Shown here piece after piece: positions 1-5,622 of a stretch of DNA of 9,006 nucleotides. The translations under genes were made by a program, and so were the position numbers. The stretch is from Actinomycetes bacterium (GTDB taxonomy: Bacteria; Actinomycetota; Acidimicrobiia; Spongiisociales; UBA5794). Numbering within the stretch: position 1 is the first letter of the stretch; the number at the start of each line of letters is the position of its first letter. Location of the stretch: the NCBI GenBank assembly GCA_024640745.1, contig JAHEEL010000089.1, positions 1 to 9,006 on the forward strand, in the 5' to 3' direction. The notes beneath the pieces are model-generated. The model did not search any database. It was not told the DNA's origin and saw only the letters and a program-made list of their open reading frames with translations.

Positions 1-276
1 GATGTCGTTCCGCCGCAGCCGGCGCCTCGCCGCAGCCTCATCGTCGGCCTCGCTCGCCTCGAACGCGGTGGTATCGGCAATCTCCTCGTACAAGACGCGA
101 GCGCGGTCGTCGTTGGCGGGTACCACCACGGCGACGAGAGTGGTGAACCCGGAGCCGAAGACGAGCCCGAGGACGAGGATCAGCACCATCGGCAGCACAA
201 AGACGAAGAAGAGGTTCGAGCGATCACGGAAGAGCCGGCGGAGGCTGTTGCCTGCGATGACCAGGGTCTTGCTCAT
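1..276 (-). CDS. ABC-2 type exporter permease, second subunit (partial, C-terminus outside window)
   Basis: This is the N-terminal 92 residues of a membrane permease whose remainder lies beyond the left edge. The reading frame is open from an ATG at 276 to base 1. It begins MSKTLVIAGNSLRRLFRDRS, a short basic amphipathic stretch typical of ABC-2 permeases. One strongly hydrophobic segment follows at about residues 22-42, then a polar, acidic stretch that would start the large extracytoplasmic loop between helices 1 and 2. The start overlaps the stop of the preceding permease by four bases (ATGA, 273-276), so translation is probably coupled; no good Shine-Dalgarno is visible. Its N-terminus resembles that of the upstream permease (both have a basic, RDRS-containing stretch before helix 1), which suggests a heterodimeric channel made of two paralogues. 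The substrate cannot be told from this fragment. Confidence 0.88.
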   Translation of the reverse strand, partial: MSKTLVIAGNSLRRLFRDRSNLFFVFVLPMVLILVLGLVFGSGFTTLVAVVVPANDDRARVLYEEIADTTAFEASEADDEAAARRRLRRNDI

Positions 277-1439
277 GTGCGCATCAGGTCCTTCGCTCGG
301 ACGAGCCCGATCGTGCCGAGGACCACCGCAAAGGCGAGAATCGCACCGAGGGCCGGGAGAATGTCGACGACCCCTTCACCCGCCGATAGCCGTTTGAACC
401 CGTCCATCAGCCAGAAATGCGGCGTCACCCGGCTCACCACTTCGAACACTCCCGACACCCGTGTCACCGGGAAGAAGGTCCCGCCGAGCACGCCGAACAC
501 AACGACGATGAATGCAGTGATCGAGGCGGCCTGCTCTGCGGTCGTCGCAATGGTCGCCACCGCCGCGGTCAAGCCCATGGCGGCGGCGACACCCGCGACG
601 ATGAGGATCACGACGCCGAGCGACGCACCCCAGTCCGCGCCCATCACGAGCGTGGTGGCAAGCCACAGCACCGCGGTGCTGACCACCCCCATAACGAACG
701 ATGCACCGAGCTTTCCGGCGAGGATCGACTGCTTGGAGATCGGGGCGATGAGGAGGCGTGGCATCGTGCCGCTCTCGCGTTCCTCGATGATGCTGAGCAC
801 GCCGAACTGGACCGTGAAGAAGAGGAAGAACACCGCGATTCCCGTTGCGTAGAACGTGGAGAAGTCGAAGCCCCGCCCCTCAGTCTCACCGGCTCCAAGG
901 GTCACCGGTGACGATTGCAGGGTGGCGGCCGACGCGAGGCCGGCCAGATCGTCGGCACCGAGCGCGATCGCGGTGGCTACAGAGAGACGGACGGCGTTGA
1001 CCTCGCTCACGTAGCCGTCCGCGATGGCCTTGCCGACTTGAGCTCCGATCGGTTGATCGGGATTCCCCACCACGACGATGCTCGCCGGTTGGTTGCCGGA
1101 AACGGCATCGGAGAAGCCTTCGGGCACCAGGTAGGCGGTGGACACGTCGTCGTCGGCGACACGGATGCGGGCATCGGCTTCGCTTTCGGCCACGGTGACA
1201 TCGATGAACCCGTCCTCCTCGATCTCTTCGAGGACGCTGGTGAATCCCTGAGCGACCGCACCGCCGTCATCGTCGCTGACGGCGACTCCCGTGCTGAAGG
1301 CTTGCTCCGTGATCGGACCGAGCGTGAGGTTCATGATGAAGGCGAGCCCGAGCGGCACGACAACGGCGAGGATGATGGCCGACCGATCGCGCAGTCGCTC
1401 CTTCAGGTCCTTTGCGGCGATCGTGATCGCGTTCCGCAT
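273..1439 (-). CDS. ABC-2 type exporter permease, first subunit
   Basis: This 388-residue protein is an ABC-2 (YhhJ/NatB-like) membrane subunit. Helix 1 is at about residues 20-40, followed by a large extracytoplasmic domain (about 41-195). Five more hydrophobic segments lie near 199-218, 244-266, 275-296, 303-324 and 359-381. The stretch IIEERESGTMPRLLIAPIS (about 217-235) after helix 2 is the cytoplasmic coupling motif conserved in ABC-2 permeases. The ATG at 1439 was chosen because it shares one base with the TGA of the ATPase gene and begins with the usual basic N-terminus. The frame is open further upstream to 1613, but that extension would lie inside the ATPase gene and is arginine-rich shadow sequence. 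With the ATPase and the second permease it should form one exporter. Family members move drugs, lipids, polymers or ions; the substrate here is unknown. Confidence 0.92.
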   Translation of the reverse strand: MRNAITIAAKDLKERLRDRSAIILAVVVPLGLAFIMNLTLGPITEQAFSTGVAVSDDDGGAVAQGFTSVLEEIEEDGFIDVTVAESEADARIRVADDDVSTAYLVPEGFSDAVSGNQPASIVVVGNPDQPIGAQVGKAIADGYVSEVNAVRLSVATAIALGADDLAGLASAATLQSSPVTLGAGETEGRGFDFSTFYATGIAVFFLFFTVQFGVLSIIEERESGTMPRLLIAPISKQSILAGKLGASFVMGVVSTAVLWLATTLVMGADWGASLGVVILIVAGVAAAMGLTAAVATIATTAEQAASITAFIVVVFGVLGGTFFPVTRVSGVFEVVSRVTPHFWLMDGFKRLSAGEGVVDILPALGAILAFAVVLGTIGLVRAKDLMRT

Positions 1440-2377
1440 CACTCCCGCAGCGCCTTCCCGGTGAGGTGCAGGAAGACGGTCTCGAGGTCGGGCTCCGACA
1501 CGTCGACCGACTGGACATCGAGGCCGGCCCGGGTCACGGCGAGCACGACCTCCGGGAGGGCCCGCGACGCGTTGACCGCAACGACTTCGAGCACCGAGCC
1601 CGCGCTCGAGCACGATTCGACGTCGTCGAGGGCGGTGACCGAGGCGACCACCGACGACGTATCGCCGGATGTCTCGACATGGATTCGGTCGCGGCCGCCG
1701 ACGAGAGACACGAGCTCGCGGCGCGTCCCTTCGGCGATGATCCTTCCCTCATCGATGATGCCGATCCGGTCGCAGAGGCGCTCCGCCTCTTCCATGTAGT
1801 GGGTGGTGTAGAGGACCGCCATTCCCTCATCGCCGAGTCGCTCGACGTTCTCGAGGATGGCGTTGCGGCTCTGGGGATCGACACCGACCGTCGGCTCGTC
1901 GAGGATCAGCAACTCCGGGCGGTGCAGCAGTCCGAGGCCGATGTTGAGGCGACGCTTCATGCCGCCGGAGTATTCCTTGGTCTGGTCGTCGGCCCGGTCG
2001 GAGAGCTCGATCACGTCGAGTACTTCGTCGACTCTGGCGTTCAACCCGTCGCCGATGCCGTACAGCTTCCCGAAGAACCTGAGGTTCTCGCGAGCGGTCA
2101 GGTCCGGGTAGATCGCCAGATCTTGCGGCACGAGGCCGATCGCGGCCTTGGCCGACGTGCTTCTCGTGGTGATCTCGTTCCCCGCAACCACCGCCGTCCC
2201 GCCGTCCTTCTCGAGCAGGCCGGCGACCATCGAGATCGTCGTGGTCTTGCCGGCTCCGTTCGGCCCGAGCAAGCCGTACGTCTCCCCGGCTCCGATGGTG
2301 AACGACACATCATCGACGGCGACCAGGTCGTCGTAGGTCTTCCGCAGGTCGGTGCATGCCAGAACCGTCTCGGCCAC
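1439..2377 (-). CDS. ABC exporter ATP-binding subunit (DrrA/CcmA-like)
   Basis: This 312-residue ATPase powers the exporter encoded by the two downstream permease genes. All nucleotide-binding motifs are intact: Walker A GPNGAGKTT (38-46), Q-loop Q85, ABC signature YSGGMKRR (136-143), Walker B LLILDEP (156-162, catalytic E161), D-loop GVDPQSR (165-171) and H-loop H193. The C-terminal ~90 residues end in DLETVFLHLTGKALRE, the tail motif of DrrA-type ATPases (DUF4162-like region). The start is a GTG at 2377, chosen because GGGAGG lies eight bases upstream and the protein then begins just before the usual LRKTY strand. The stop shares one base with the next start, so the three genes are probably one transcript. 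It could be a drug, lipid or antibiotic exporter; the sequence does not decide. The 97 bp upstream separate it from dapE on the same strand. Confidence 0.95.
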   Translation of the reverse strand: MAETVLACTDLRKTYDDLVAVDDVSFTIGAGETYGLLGPNGAGKTTTISMVAGLLEKDGGTAVVAGNEITTRSTSAKAAIGLVPQDLAIYPDLTARENLRFFGKLYGIGDGLNARVDEVLDVIELSDRADDQTKEYSGGMKRRLNIGLGLLHRPELLILDEPTVGVDPQSRNAILENVERLGDEGMAVLYTTHYMEEAERLCDRIGIIDEGRIIAEGTRRELVSLVGGRDRIHVETSGDTSSVVASVTALDDVESCSSAGSVLEVVAVNASRALPEVVLAVTRAGLDVQSVDVSEPDLETVFLHLTGKALRE

Positions 2378-2385
2378 GTTCGAAA

Positions 2386-2391
2386 CCTCCC
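2386..2391 (-). promoter_or_regulatory. Shine-Dalgarno site fixing the GTG start of the ABC ATPase
   Basis: GGGAGG on the minus strand, eight bases before the GTG at 2377, closely matches the anti-Shine-Dalgarno complement. It supports the GTG as the true start and contrasts with the dap genes, which lack such a site. Confidence 0.75.
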
Positions 2392-2404
2392 GCTCTCGCC
2401 CACA

Positions 2405-2423
2405 GAATATCGAATGAATGTTC
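2405..2423. promoter_or_regulatory. Imperfect palindrome, possible operator before the ABC exporter
   Basis: The 19 bp centred on 2414 read GAA-AT at the left end and AT-TTC at the right; six of nine base pairs match as an inverted repeat. It overlaps the only -10-like hexamer before the exporter genes. Exporters of this kind are often controlled by TetR- or MarR-type repressors at such sites, but no regulator gene is in the window and a match this weak could be chance. Confidence 0.2.
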
Positions 2424-2474
2424 CCGCGGCGGCCTCGGTCCTGCGAAGATCCAATCCCGGCAGTGGCTCGGCGT

Positions 2475-3515
2475 CTACGTGGTCAGGAATCGCTGCAGCA
2501 CGTCGAATACGGTCTCGAGATTCGCGATGGGCACCGATTCGGTCACCTGATGCGCCTGAGCCACTTCGCCGGGACCGTAGTTGACGGCCGGAATCCCGCG
2601 CCCGGTGAGGCGAGCCACATCGGTCCAACCCTGCTTGGCCGTCTTCGCTCCCCCGACGAGGCTCTCGATCCGAGCGAGATGCCGATTGCCTTCCGGAACC
2701 GTACCGGCGGCCGCGCGGTCGGTCACCACGATCTCGTCCGCAGCCGCGGCGACGCGGCGCAGACGCGCTTCGGCCGCTTTGAGGTCGTAGATCGGCGGGA
2801 AGCGGTAGTTGAGATTCAGCACGAAGCGCGACGGCAACACGTTGTTGGCAATCCCTCCGTTCGCTCGCGTGATGGAGAACACCTCGCGATACTCGAGACC
2901 CGCGATCTCAACGGGCTCGGGCCGCCGATCGTGCATCGCGGCGAGCCAGGCACCGGCCTTGGTCACCGCGTTCTCCCCAAGCCACGGCCGAGCGCTGTGC
3001 GCCGCGTGACCGGTGAAGATGATGTCGGCGTTCATCGCGCCGTTGCAGCCGAGTTCGAGATTGAGGTCCGTGGGTTCGAGCACGATCGAGAACTCCGCAT
3101 CGGCGAGCCACGCCACCGCGTCGAGCACGTCCTCCAGACCGTTGTCCGCAGCCGGCCCTTCTTCCTTGTCGTAGAACACGCCCACCACGTCGTAGGGTCC
3201 ATCGCGCACCGCCGCATCCTCGAGGAGGTGCACCATCACCGCGAGGCCGGCCTTCATGTCGGACGCACCGAGCCCATGGATGCGATCGTCTTCCACATGC
3301 GCGGTCCCGTTGTCCTGCTCGGGAACGGTGTCGGTGTGGCCATAGAGGACCACGATCGGCTTCCCGGTCGGTTCGCCCACAACGAGTGCATTGCCGAGGC
3401 GTTTCACCGGATGCGTGCCCGCCAACCGGAACTCGATTGCGGTGGTGATCTCATCTTCGTTGCCGATCACCGAGGGGATGTTGATGAGCTCAACGAGCGT
3501 GTTGACGATGCTCAT
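2475..3515 (-). CDS. dapE: Succinyl-diaminopimelate desuccinylase
   Basis: This 346-residue cytoplasmic M20-family metallohydrolase removes succinate from N-succinyl-LL-2,6-diaminopimelate to give LL-diaminopimelate. The di-metal site is complete: GHTDTVP (H60, D62), ASDMKAG (bridging D86), KEEG (catalytic E118 and ligand E119), LEPT (E147) and AHQ (H322). The dimerisation/substrate segment GHAAHSARPWLGENA (169-183) is present. From memory, the segments HSARPWLGENA, GIANNVLP and WTDVARL match the Gram-positive/actinobacterial DapE subfamily rather than the E. coli one, and the length fits. The ATG at 3515 was chosen because it overlaps the dapD stop as ATGA and opens with the usual LVELINIPS strand. 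The frame stays open to 4184, but that extension is antisense-like sequence inside dapD. No Shine-Dalgarno is seen, so translation is likely coupled to dapD. The stop is TAG. Confidence 0.94.
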   Translation of the reverse strand: MSIVNTLVELINIPSVIGNEDEITTAIEFRLAGTHPVKRLGNALVVGEPTGKPIVVLYGHTDTVPEQDNGTAHVEDDRIHGLGASDMKAGLAVMVHLLEDAAVRDGPYDVVGVFYDKEEGPAADNGLEDVLDAVAWLADAEFSIVLEPTDLNLELGCNGAMNADIIFTGHAAHSARPWLGENAVTKAGAWLAAMHDRRPEPVEIAGLEYREVFSITRANGGIANNVLPSRFVLNLNYRFPPIYDLKAAEARLRRVAAAADEIVVTDRAAAGTVPEGNRHLARIESLVGGAKTAKQGWTDVARLTGRGIPAVNYGPGEVAQAHQVTESVPIANLETVFDVLQRFLTT

Positions 3516-4318
3516 ACGTCGACCGCAAACGTACGCAGAGCATCGTTGAGCGACGTCTTGCGGTCGGTGGCCGCCGATCGATAGCCGATCAGCAGCGGAG
3601 CCTGCAGATGGTACGTTCCGGCCGGGAACTGTTTCGGCCGAGCCCCCGGCACGACGACCGCGTTCGCGGGCACCCGGCCGCGAATCTCGACGGGCTCGTT
3701 GCCGGTGACATCGATGATCGGTATCGATGCCGAGAGCGTCGTGTTCGCGCCGAGCACCGCGCCTTCTTCCACCACGACGCCTTCCACCACGATCGACCGG
3801 CTGCCGATGAACGCTCCGTCTTCGACGATCACCGGACGCGCCCCGGGCGGTTCGAGCACACCGCCGATCCCGACACCGCCGGAGAGGTGCACGTCCCGAC
3901 CGATCTGGGCGCAGGAGCCAACCGTGGCCCAGGTGTCGACCATCGTGCCGGAGCCAACGTGAGCGCCGATGTTCACGTAGCCCGGCATCACCACGACTCC
4001 GGGTTCGCAGAACGCGCCGTAGCGGACGATGCCGGGCGGCACGACGCGGATGCCGGCCTCGTGCAGTCCCGTCTTGGTTGGAATCTTGTCGTGGTACTCG
4101 AATGGCCCGGCGCCCATCGTCCGCACCTCCGTGACACGGAAGTAGAGCATGATCGCTTCCTTCACCCACGCGTTGACGACCCACTGGCCTCCAACCTTCT
4201 CCGCAACGCGCAGTTCACCGGCGTCGAGGGCGGCAACGGTGCGATGGATGGCCTCGGTCGCCTGCGGCAGCAGGCTGAGATCGGCGTAGGCGGCTTCGAT
4301 CAGGTCTCGATCAGTCAT
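3512..4318 (-). CDS. dapD: Tetrahydrodipicolinate N-succinyltransferase
   Basis: This 268-residue enzyme transfers succinyl from succinyl-CoA to tetrahydrodipicolinate, committing the pathway to the succinylase branch. An N-terminal helical domain (about 1-95, with GELRVAEKVGGQWVVNAWVK at 34-53) is followed by a left-handed beta-helix of hexapeptide repeats (about 100-225) and a C-terminal cap. The family signature GTMVDTWATVGSCAQIG (124-140) contains D128, equivalent to the Asp141 implicated in catalysis in the proteobacterial enzyme. HLSGGVGIGGVLEP (144-157) follows. At the position of Glu189 of that enzyme there is Ile176. Subtype features (GPFEYHDK, IIDVTGNEPVE, the end TSLNDALR) recall Bacteroidota DapD rather than the ~317-residue mycobacterial form. 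The ATG at 4318 has no Shine-Dalgarno but lies six bases after TACAAT, suggesting a leaderless mRNA. dapC lies 60 bp upstream; dapE overlaps the end. Confidence 0.95.
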   Translation of the reverse strand: MTDRDLIEAAYADLSLLPQATEAIHRTVAALDAGELRVAEKVGGQWVVNAWVKEAIMLYFRVTEVRTMGAGPFEYHDKIPTKTGLHEAGIRVVPPGIVRYGAFCEPGVVVMPGYVNIGAHVGSGTMVDTWATVGSCAQIGRDVHLSGGVGIGGVLEPPGARPVIVEDGAFIGSRSIVVEGVVVEEGAVLGANTTLSASIPIIDVTGNEPVEIRGRVPANAVVVPGARPKQFPAGTYHLQAPLLIGYRSAATDRKTSLNDALRTFAVDV

Positions 4319-4330
4319 GGAACGATTGTA
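4318..4330 (-). promoter_or_regulatory. Candidate leaderless promoter of dapD
   Basis: On the minus strand TACAAT (4325-4330), a five-of-six match to TATAAT, is followed by six bases and then the ATG at 4318. That spacing would place the transcription start on or next to the A of the start codon. No Shine-Dalgarno is present and no good -35 is seen 16-19 bp upstream. In actinobacteria a -10 alone at this distance is a common mark of leaderless genes. Confidence 0.5.
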
Positions 4331-4362
4331 CGCAGAGCGGTCGCGTGGGATGGACCCCTCGG

Positions 4363-4380
4363 GACCGGCGTTCGTCGGTC
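4363..4380. repeat. Short inverted repeat at the end of dapC
   Basis: GACCG (4363-4367) and CGGTC (4376-4380) form a perfect 5 bp inverted repeat with an 8-base loop, overlapping the dapC stop codon. It could form a weak hairpin in the transcript just before the dapD promoter, but no T tract follows. Chance is a fair explanation. Confidence 0.2.
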
Positions 4381-5530
4381 AGCGCAGGAGCAAGCGGAGG
4401 GTATCGGCGGCGGCGATGCACTCGTCGACCGTCGGAACGAGCGCCAGCCGGATGAAACCCTCGCCGCCGGGGCCGAAGAACCTCCCCGGGGACACGACGA
4501 TGCCCTCATTCAGGAGACGGTCGGTGAATGCCAAGTCGTCGTCGACGCGGATCCAGAGGTACAGCCCGGCATGTGAGGCGACGGTCTCGTAGCCGAGTTC
4601 GTTGAACGCCGCCCGCAGGATGCGACGCTTCTCCGCGAAGATCGCTCTGCGCTCCACCGCATGCTCGTCGTCGGACCATGCGGCGATTGCAGCCCCCTGG
4701 ACGAACTCGGGAGATGCGGTGCCGGTCGTCGCACGGAGCGCCTTCAGCGCCGCAATTGCCTCCGGGTCCCCCACGATCGCACCGGACCGGTATCCGGTCA
4801 TGCCCGATCGCTTCGAGAGGCTGAGGTACGACAGGACACCGGGACTGCCGTCGCCGGCGACCTGCAGGACCGACAGGGGGCCGGTCGGGTAGACAGACTC
4901 TTCGTAGACGTCCGAGTAGCACTCGTCGGAGAGGAGGAGTGCACCGGCGTCAACGGATCGCACGTAGAGCCCGGCAATATCCTCGAGCGCCGCCACCGAA
5001 CCGGCCGGGTTGTGCGGTGAGCAGGTCCAGACGAGTCGGGCGCTGTCCCATGCCTCGCCGGGGATCTGCTCGGCTCGAAGCACGAAGTCCCCGGAGAGCT
5101 CGATGGGGAACACCGTGGCTCCGGCGAAGAGAGACCCGCGCTCGTAGACCGGATAGCCCGGTGTCGGGTAGACGACACCGTCACCTGCGTCGCGATCGAT
5201 GAACGCGAAGGGCGTGTTGAAGATGGCCTCCTTCGATCCGCTGGTCGGGATCACCTGCGTGGCGGGATCAATGCCGACGCCGAATCGACGCTCGACGTAA
5301 TCGGCGATCGCCGTCCGCAGGGCGATGAGCCCTGCCGCCGTCGGGTACTGCGAGATCGGCGGCACCGATTCGCGTAGCGCTTCGACGATGAACGACGGCG
5401 TAGGTTCGCGAGGATCACCGATCGAGAAGTCGATCACAGGGAGGCCGGCGTCGCGAAGATCGCGTGCCCGCATCTGTATCTGTGCGATCGGGTAGTCGCC
5501 GAGTCGGGCGAAGACCGGGTTGAGGTGCAT
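4379..5530 (-). CDS. dapC: Succinyl-diaminopimelate aminotransferase (class I PLP-dependent)
   Basis: This 383-residue fold-type I aminotransferase most likely converts N-succinyl-2-amino-6-ketopimelate to N-succinyl-LL-diaminopimelate with glutamate. Visible features are the N-terminal NPVFARLGDYP segment, SGSK (97-100), YPTPGYPVY (121-129), SPHNPAG (171-177, with N174), SDECY (201-205, with D202 for the pyridine nitrogen and Y205), SLSKRSGMTGYRSG (237-250, with Schiff-base K240 and phosphate-binding R248) and the carboxylate-binding R361. Sequence alone gives a class I aminotransferase; the dapC call rests on its place directly before dapD and dapE and on the SLSKRS-GYRSG signature. The ATG at 5530 was chosen to match the usual N-terminus. 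Upstream in-frame sequence runs to 5674 and crosses the divergent gene, so it was rejected. There is no clear Shine-Dalgarno; a weak -10/-35 pair suggests a leaderless start. A related ketoacid aminotransferase is the main alternative. Confidence 0.86.
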   Translation of the reverse strand: MHLNPVFARLGDYPIAQIQMRARDLRDAGLPVIDFSIGDPREPTPSFIVEALRESVPPISQYPTAAGLIALRTAIADYVERRFGVGIDPATQVIPTSGSKEAIFNTPFAFIDRDAGDGVVYPTPGYPVYERGSLFAGATVFPIELSGDFVLRAEQIPGEAWDSARLVWTCSPHNPAGSVAALEDIAGLYVRSVDAGALLLSDECYSDVYEESVYPTGPLSVLQVAGDGSPGVLSYLSLSKRSGMTGYRSGAIVGDPEAIAALKALRATTGTASPEFVQGAAIAAWSDDEHAVERRAIFAEKRRILRAAFNELGYETVASHAGLYLWIRVDDDLAFTDRLLNEGIVVSPGRFFGPGGEGFIRLALVPTVDECIAAADTLRLLLR

Positions 5531-5565
5531 CGTGACAGTCTCAACCGTCGCCGGATCCACCGCAA
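5530..5565 (-). promoter_or_regulatory. Candidate leaderless promoter of dapC
   Basis: On the minus strand TTGCGG (5560-5565) is followed, after exactly 17 bases, by GAGACT (5537-5542), and six bases later by the ATG at 5530. Each hexamer matches the consensus at only three of six positions, but the spacing is ideal. The distance from -10 to ATG equals that at dapD. Confidence 0.3.
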
Positions 5566-5621
5566 GTCGGTGCGGCGGTTTTCGCGTCGTGCCGCCGGGA
5601 TGGGGCCTACGCTGACCAACC
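5531..5621. other. Divergent intergenic region between dapC and the envelope gene pair
   Basis: These 91 bp must hold the promoters of two divergent transcripts. Candidate -10 elements lie close to both start codons, and a bulged inverted repeat lies between them. There is no room for a lysine riboswitch (about 170 bases or more) before dapC, and no L-box-like sequence is seen. Confidence 0.6.
5543..5580. repeat. Nested, bulged inverted repeat between divergent promoters
   Basis: Three collinear arms pair around the loop CAAGT (5563-5567): CACCG/CGGTG (5558-5562 with 5568-5572), CCG/CGG (5551-5553 with 5573-5575) and AACCG/CGGTT (5543-5547 with 5576-5580). That is 13 base pairs, with bulges of four and three bases on one side only. 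It overlaps the candidate dapC promoter. It could be an operator or, if dapC has a longer leader, an mRNA hairpin just before its start codon. TTTT on the plus strand (5579-5582) gives it a terminator-like look, but its place makes termination unlikely. Confidence 0.35.
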
Positions 5622-5622
5622 A
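5608..5622 (+). promoter_or_regulatory. Candidate leaderless promoter of the 133-residue envelope protein gene
   Basis: TACGCT (5608-5613) fits the actinobacterial -10 pattern TAnnnT and lies eight bases before the ATG at 5622. No Shine-Dalgarno precedes that ATG. A convincing -35 is not seen. Confidence 0.42.

Larger units (their letters stand above)
2378..2474. other. Intergenic gap between dapE and the ABC exporter operon
   Basis: These 97 bp hold the Shine-Dalgarno of the ATPase gene and an A/T-rich island (about 2402-2423) unlike the GC-rich surroundings. The island contains TATTCT on the minus strand (2404-2409), a weak -10 candidate with no recognisable -35 at the right distance. It also contains an imperfect 19 bp palindrome (2405-2423). 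I see no stem-loop followed by a T tract after dapE, so read-through from the dap genes into the exporter cannot be excluded. Confidence 0.5.

Noticed and set aside
2..397. Plus-strand open frame at the left edge
   Set aside because: Ser/Arg-rich shadow of the truncated permease on the minus strand, which gives a normal helix 1 and an ATGA-coupled start.
1466..2584. Plus-strand open frame (372 codons) opposite the ABC ATPase
   Set aside because: Antisense shadow. The minus strand encodes every ABC motif in the right order.
2418..3584. Long plus-strand open frame (388 codons) opposite dapE
   Set aside because: It is the antisense shadow of dapE in GC-rich sequence: His/Arg/Asp-rich, no domain, no Shine-Dalgarno. 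dapE on the other strand has a complete set of catalytic residues.
3766..3792. Twelve-base sequence CTTCCACCACGA repeated at 3766 and 3781
   Set aside because: It encodes successive turns of the DapD beta-helix (VVEG-VVVEE), so protein repeats explain it.
3516..4184. Upstream extension of the dapE frame to a 569-residue protein
   Set aside because: It lies wholly inside dapD in another frame and is Arg-rich without domain features. The ATGA overlap start at 3515 gives a family-length DapE.
5531..5621. Lysine riboswitch before dapC
   Set aside because: Only 91 bp separate dapC from the divergent gene, too short for an L-box aptamer, and no L-box-like sequence or terminator/antiterminator pair is seen.
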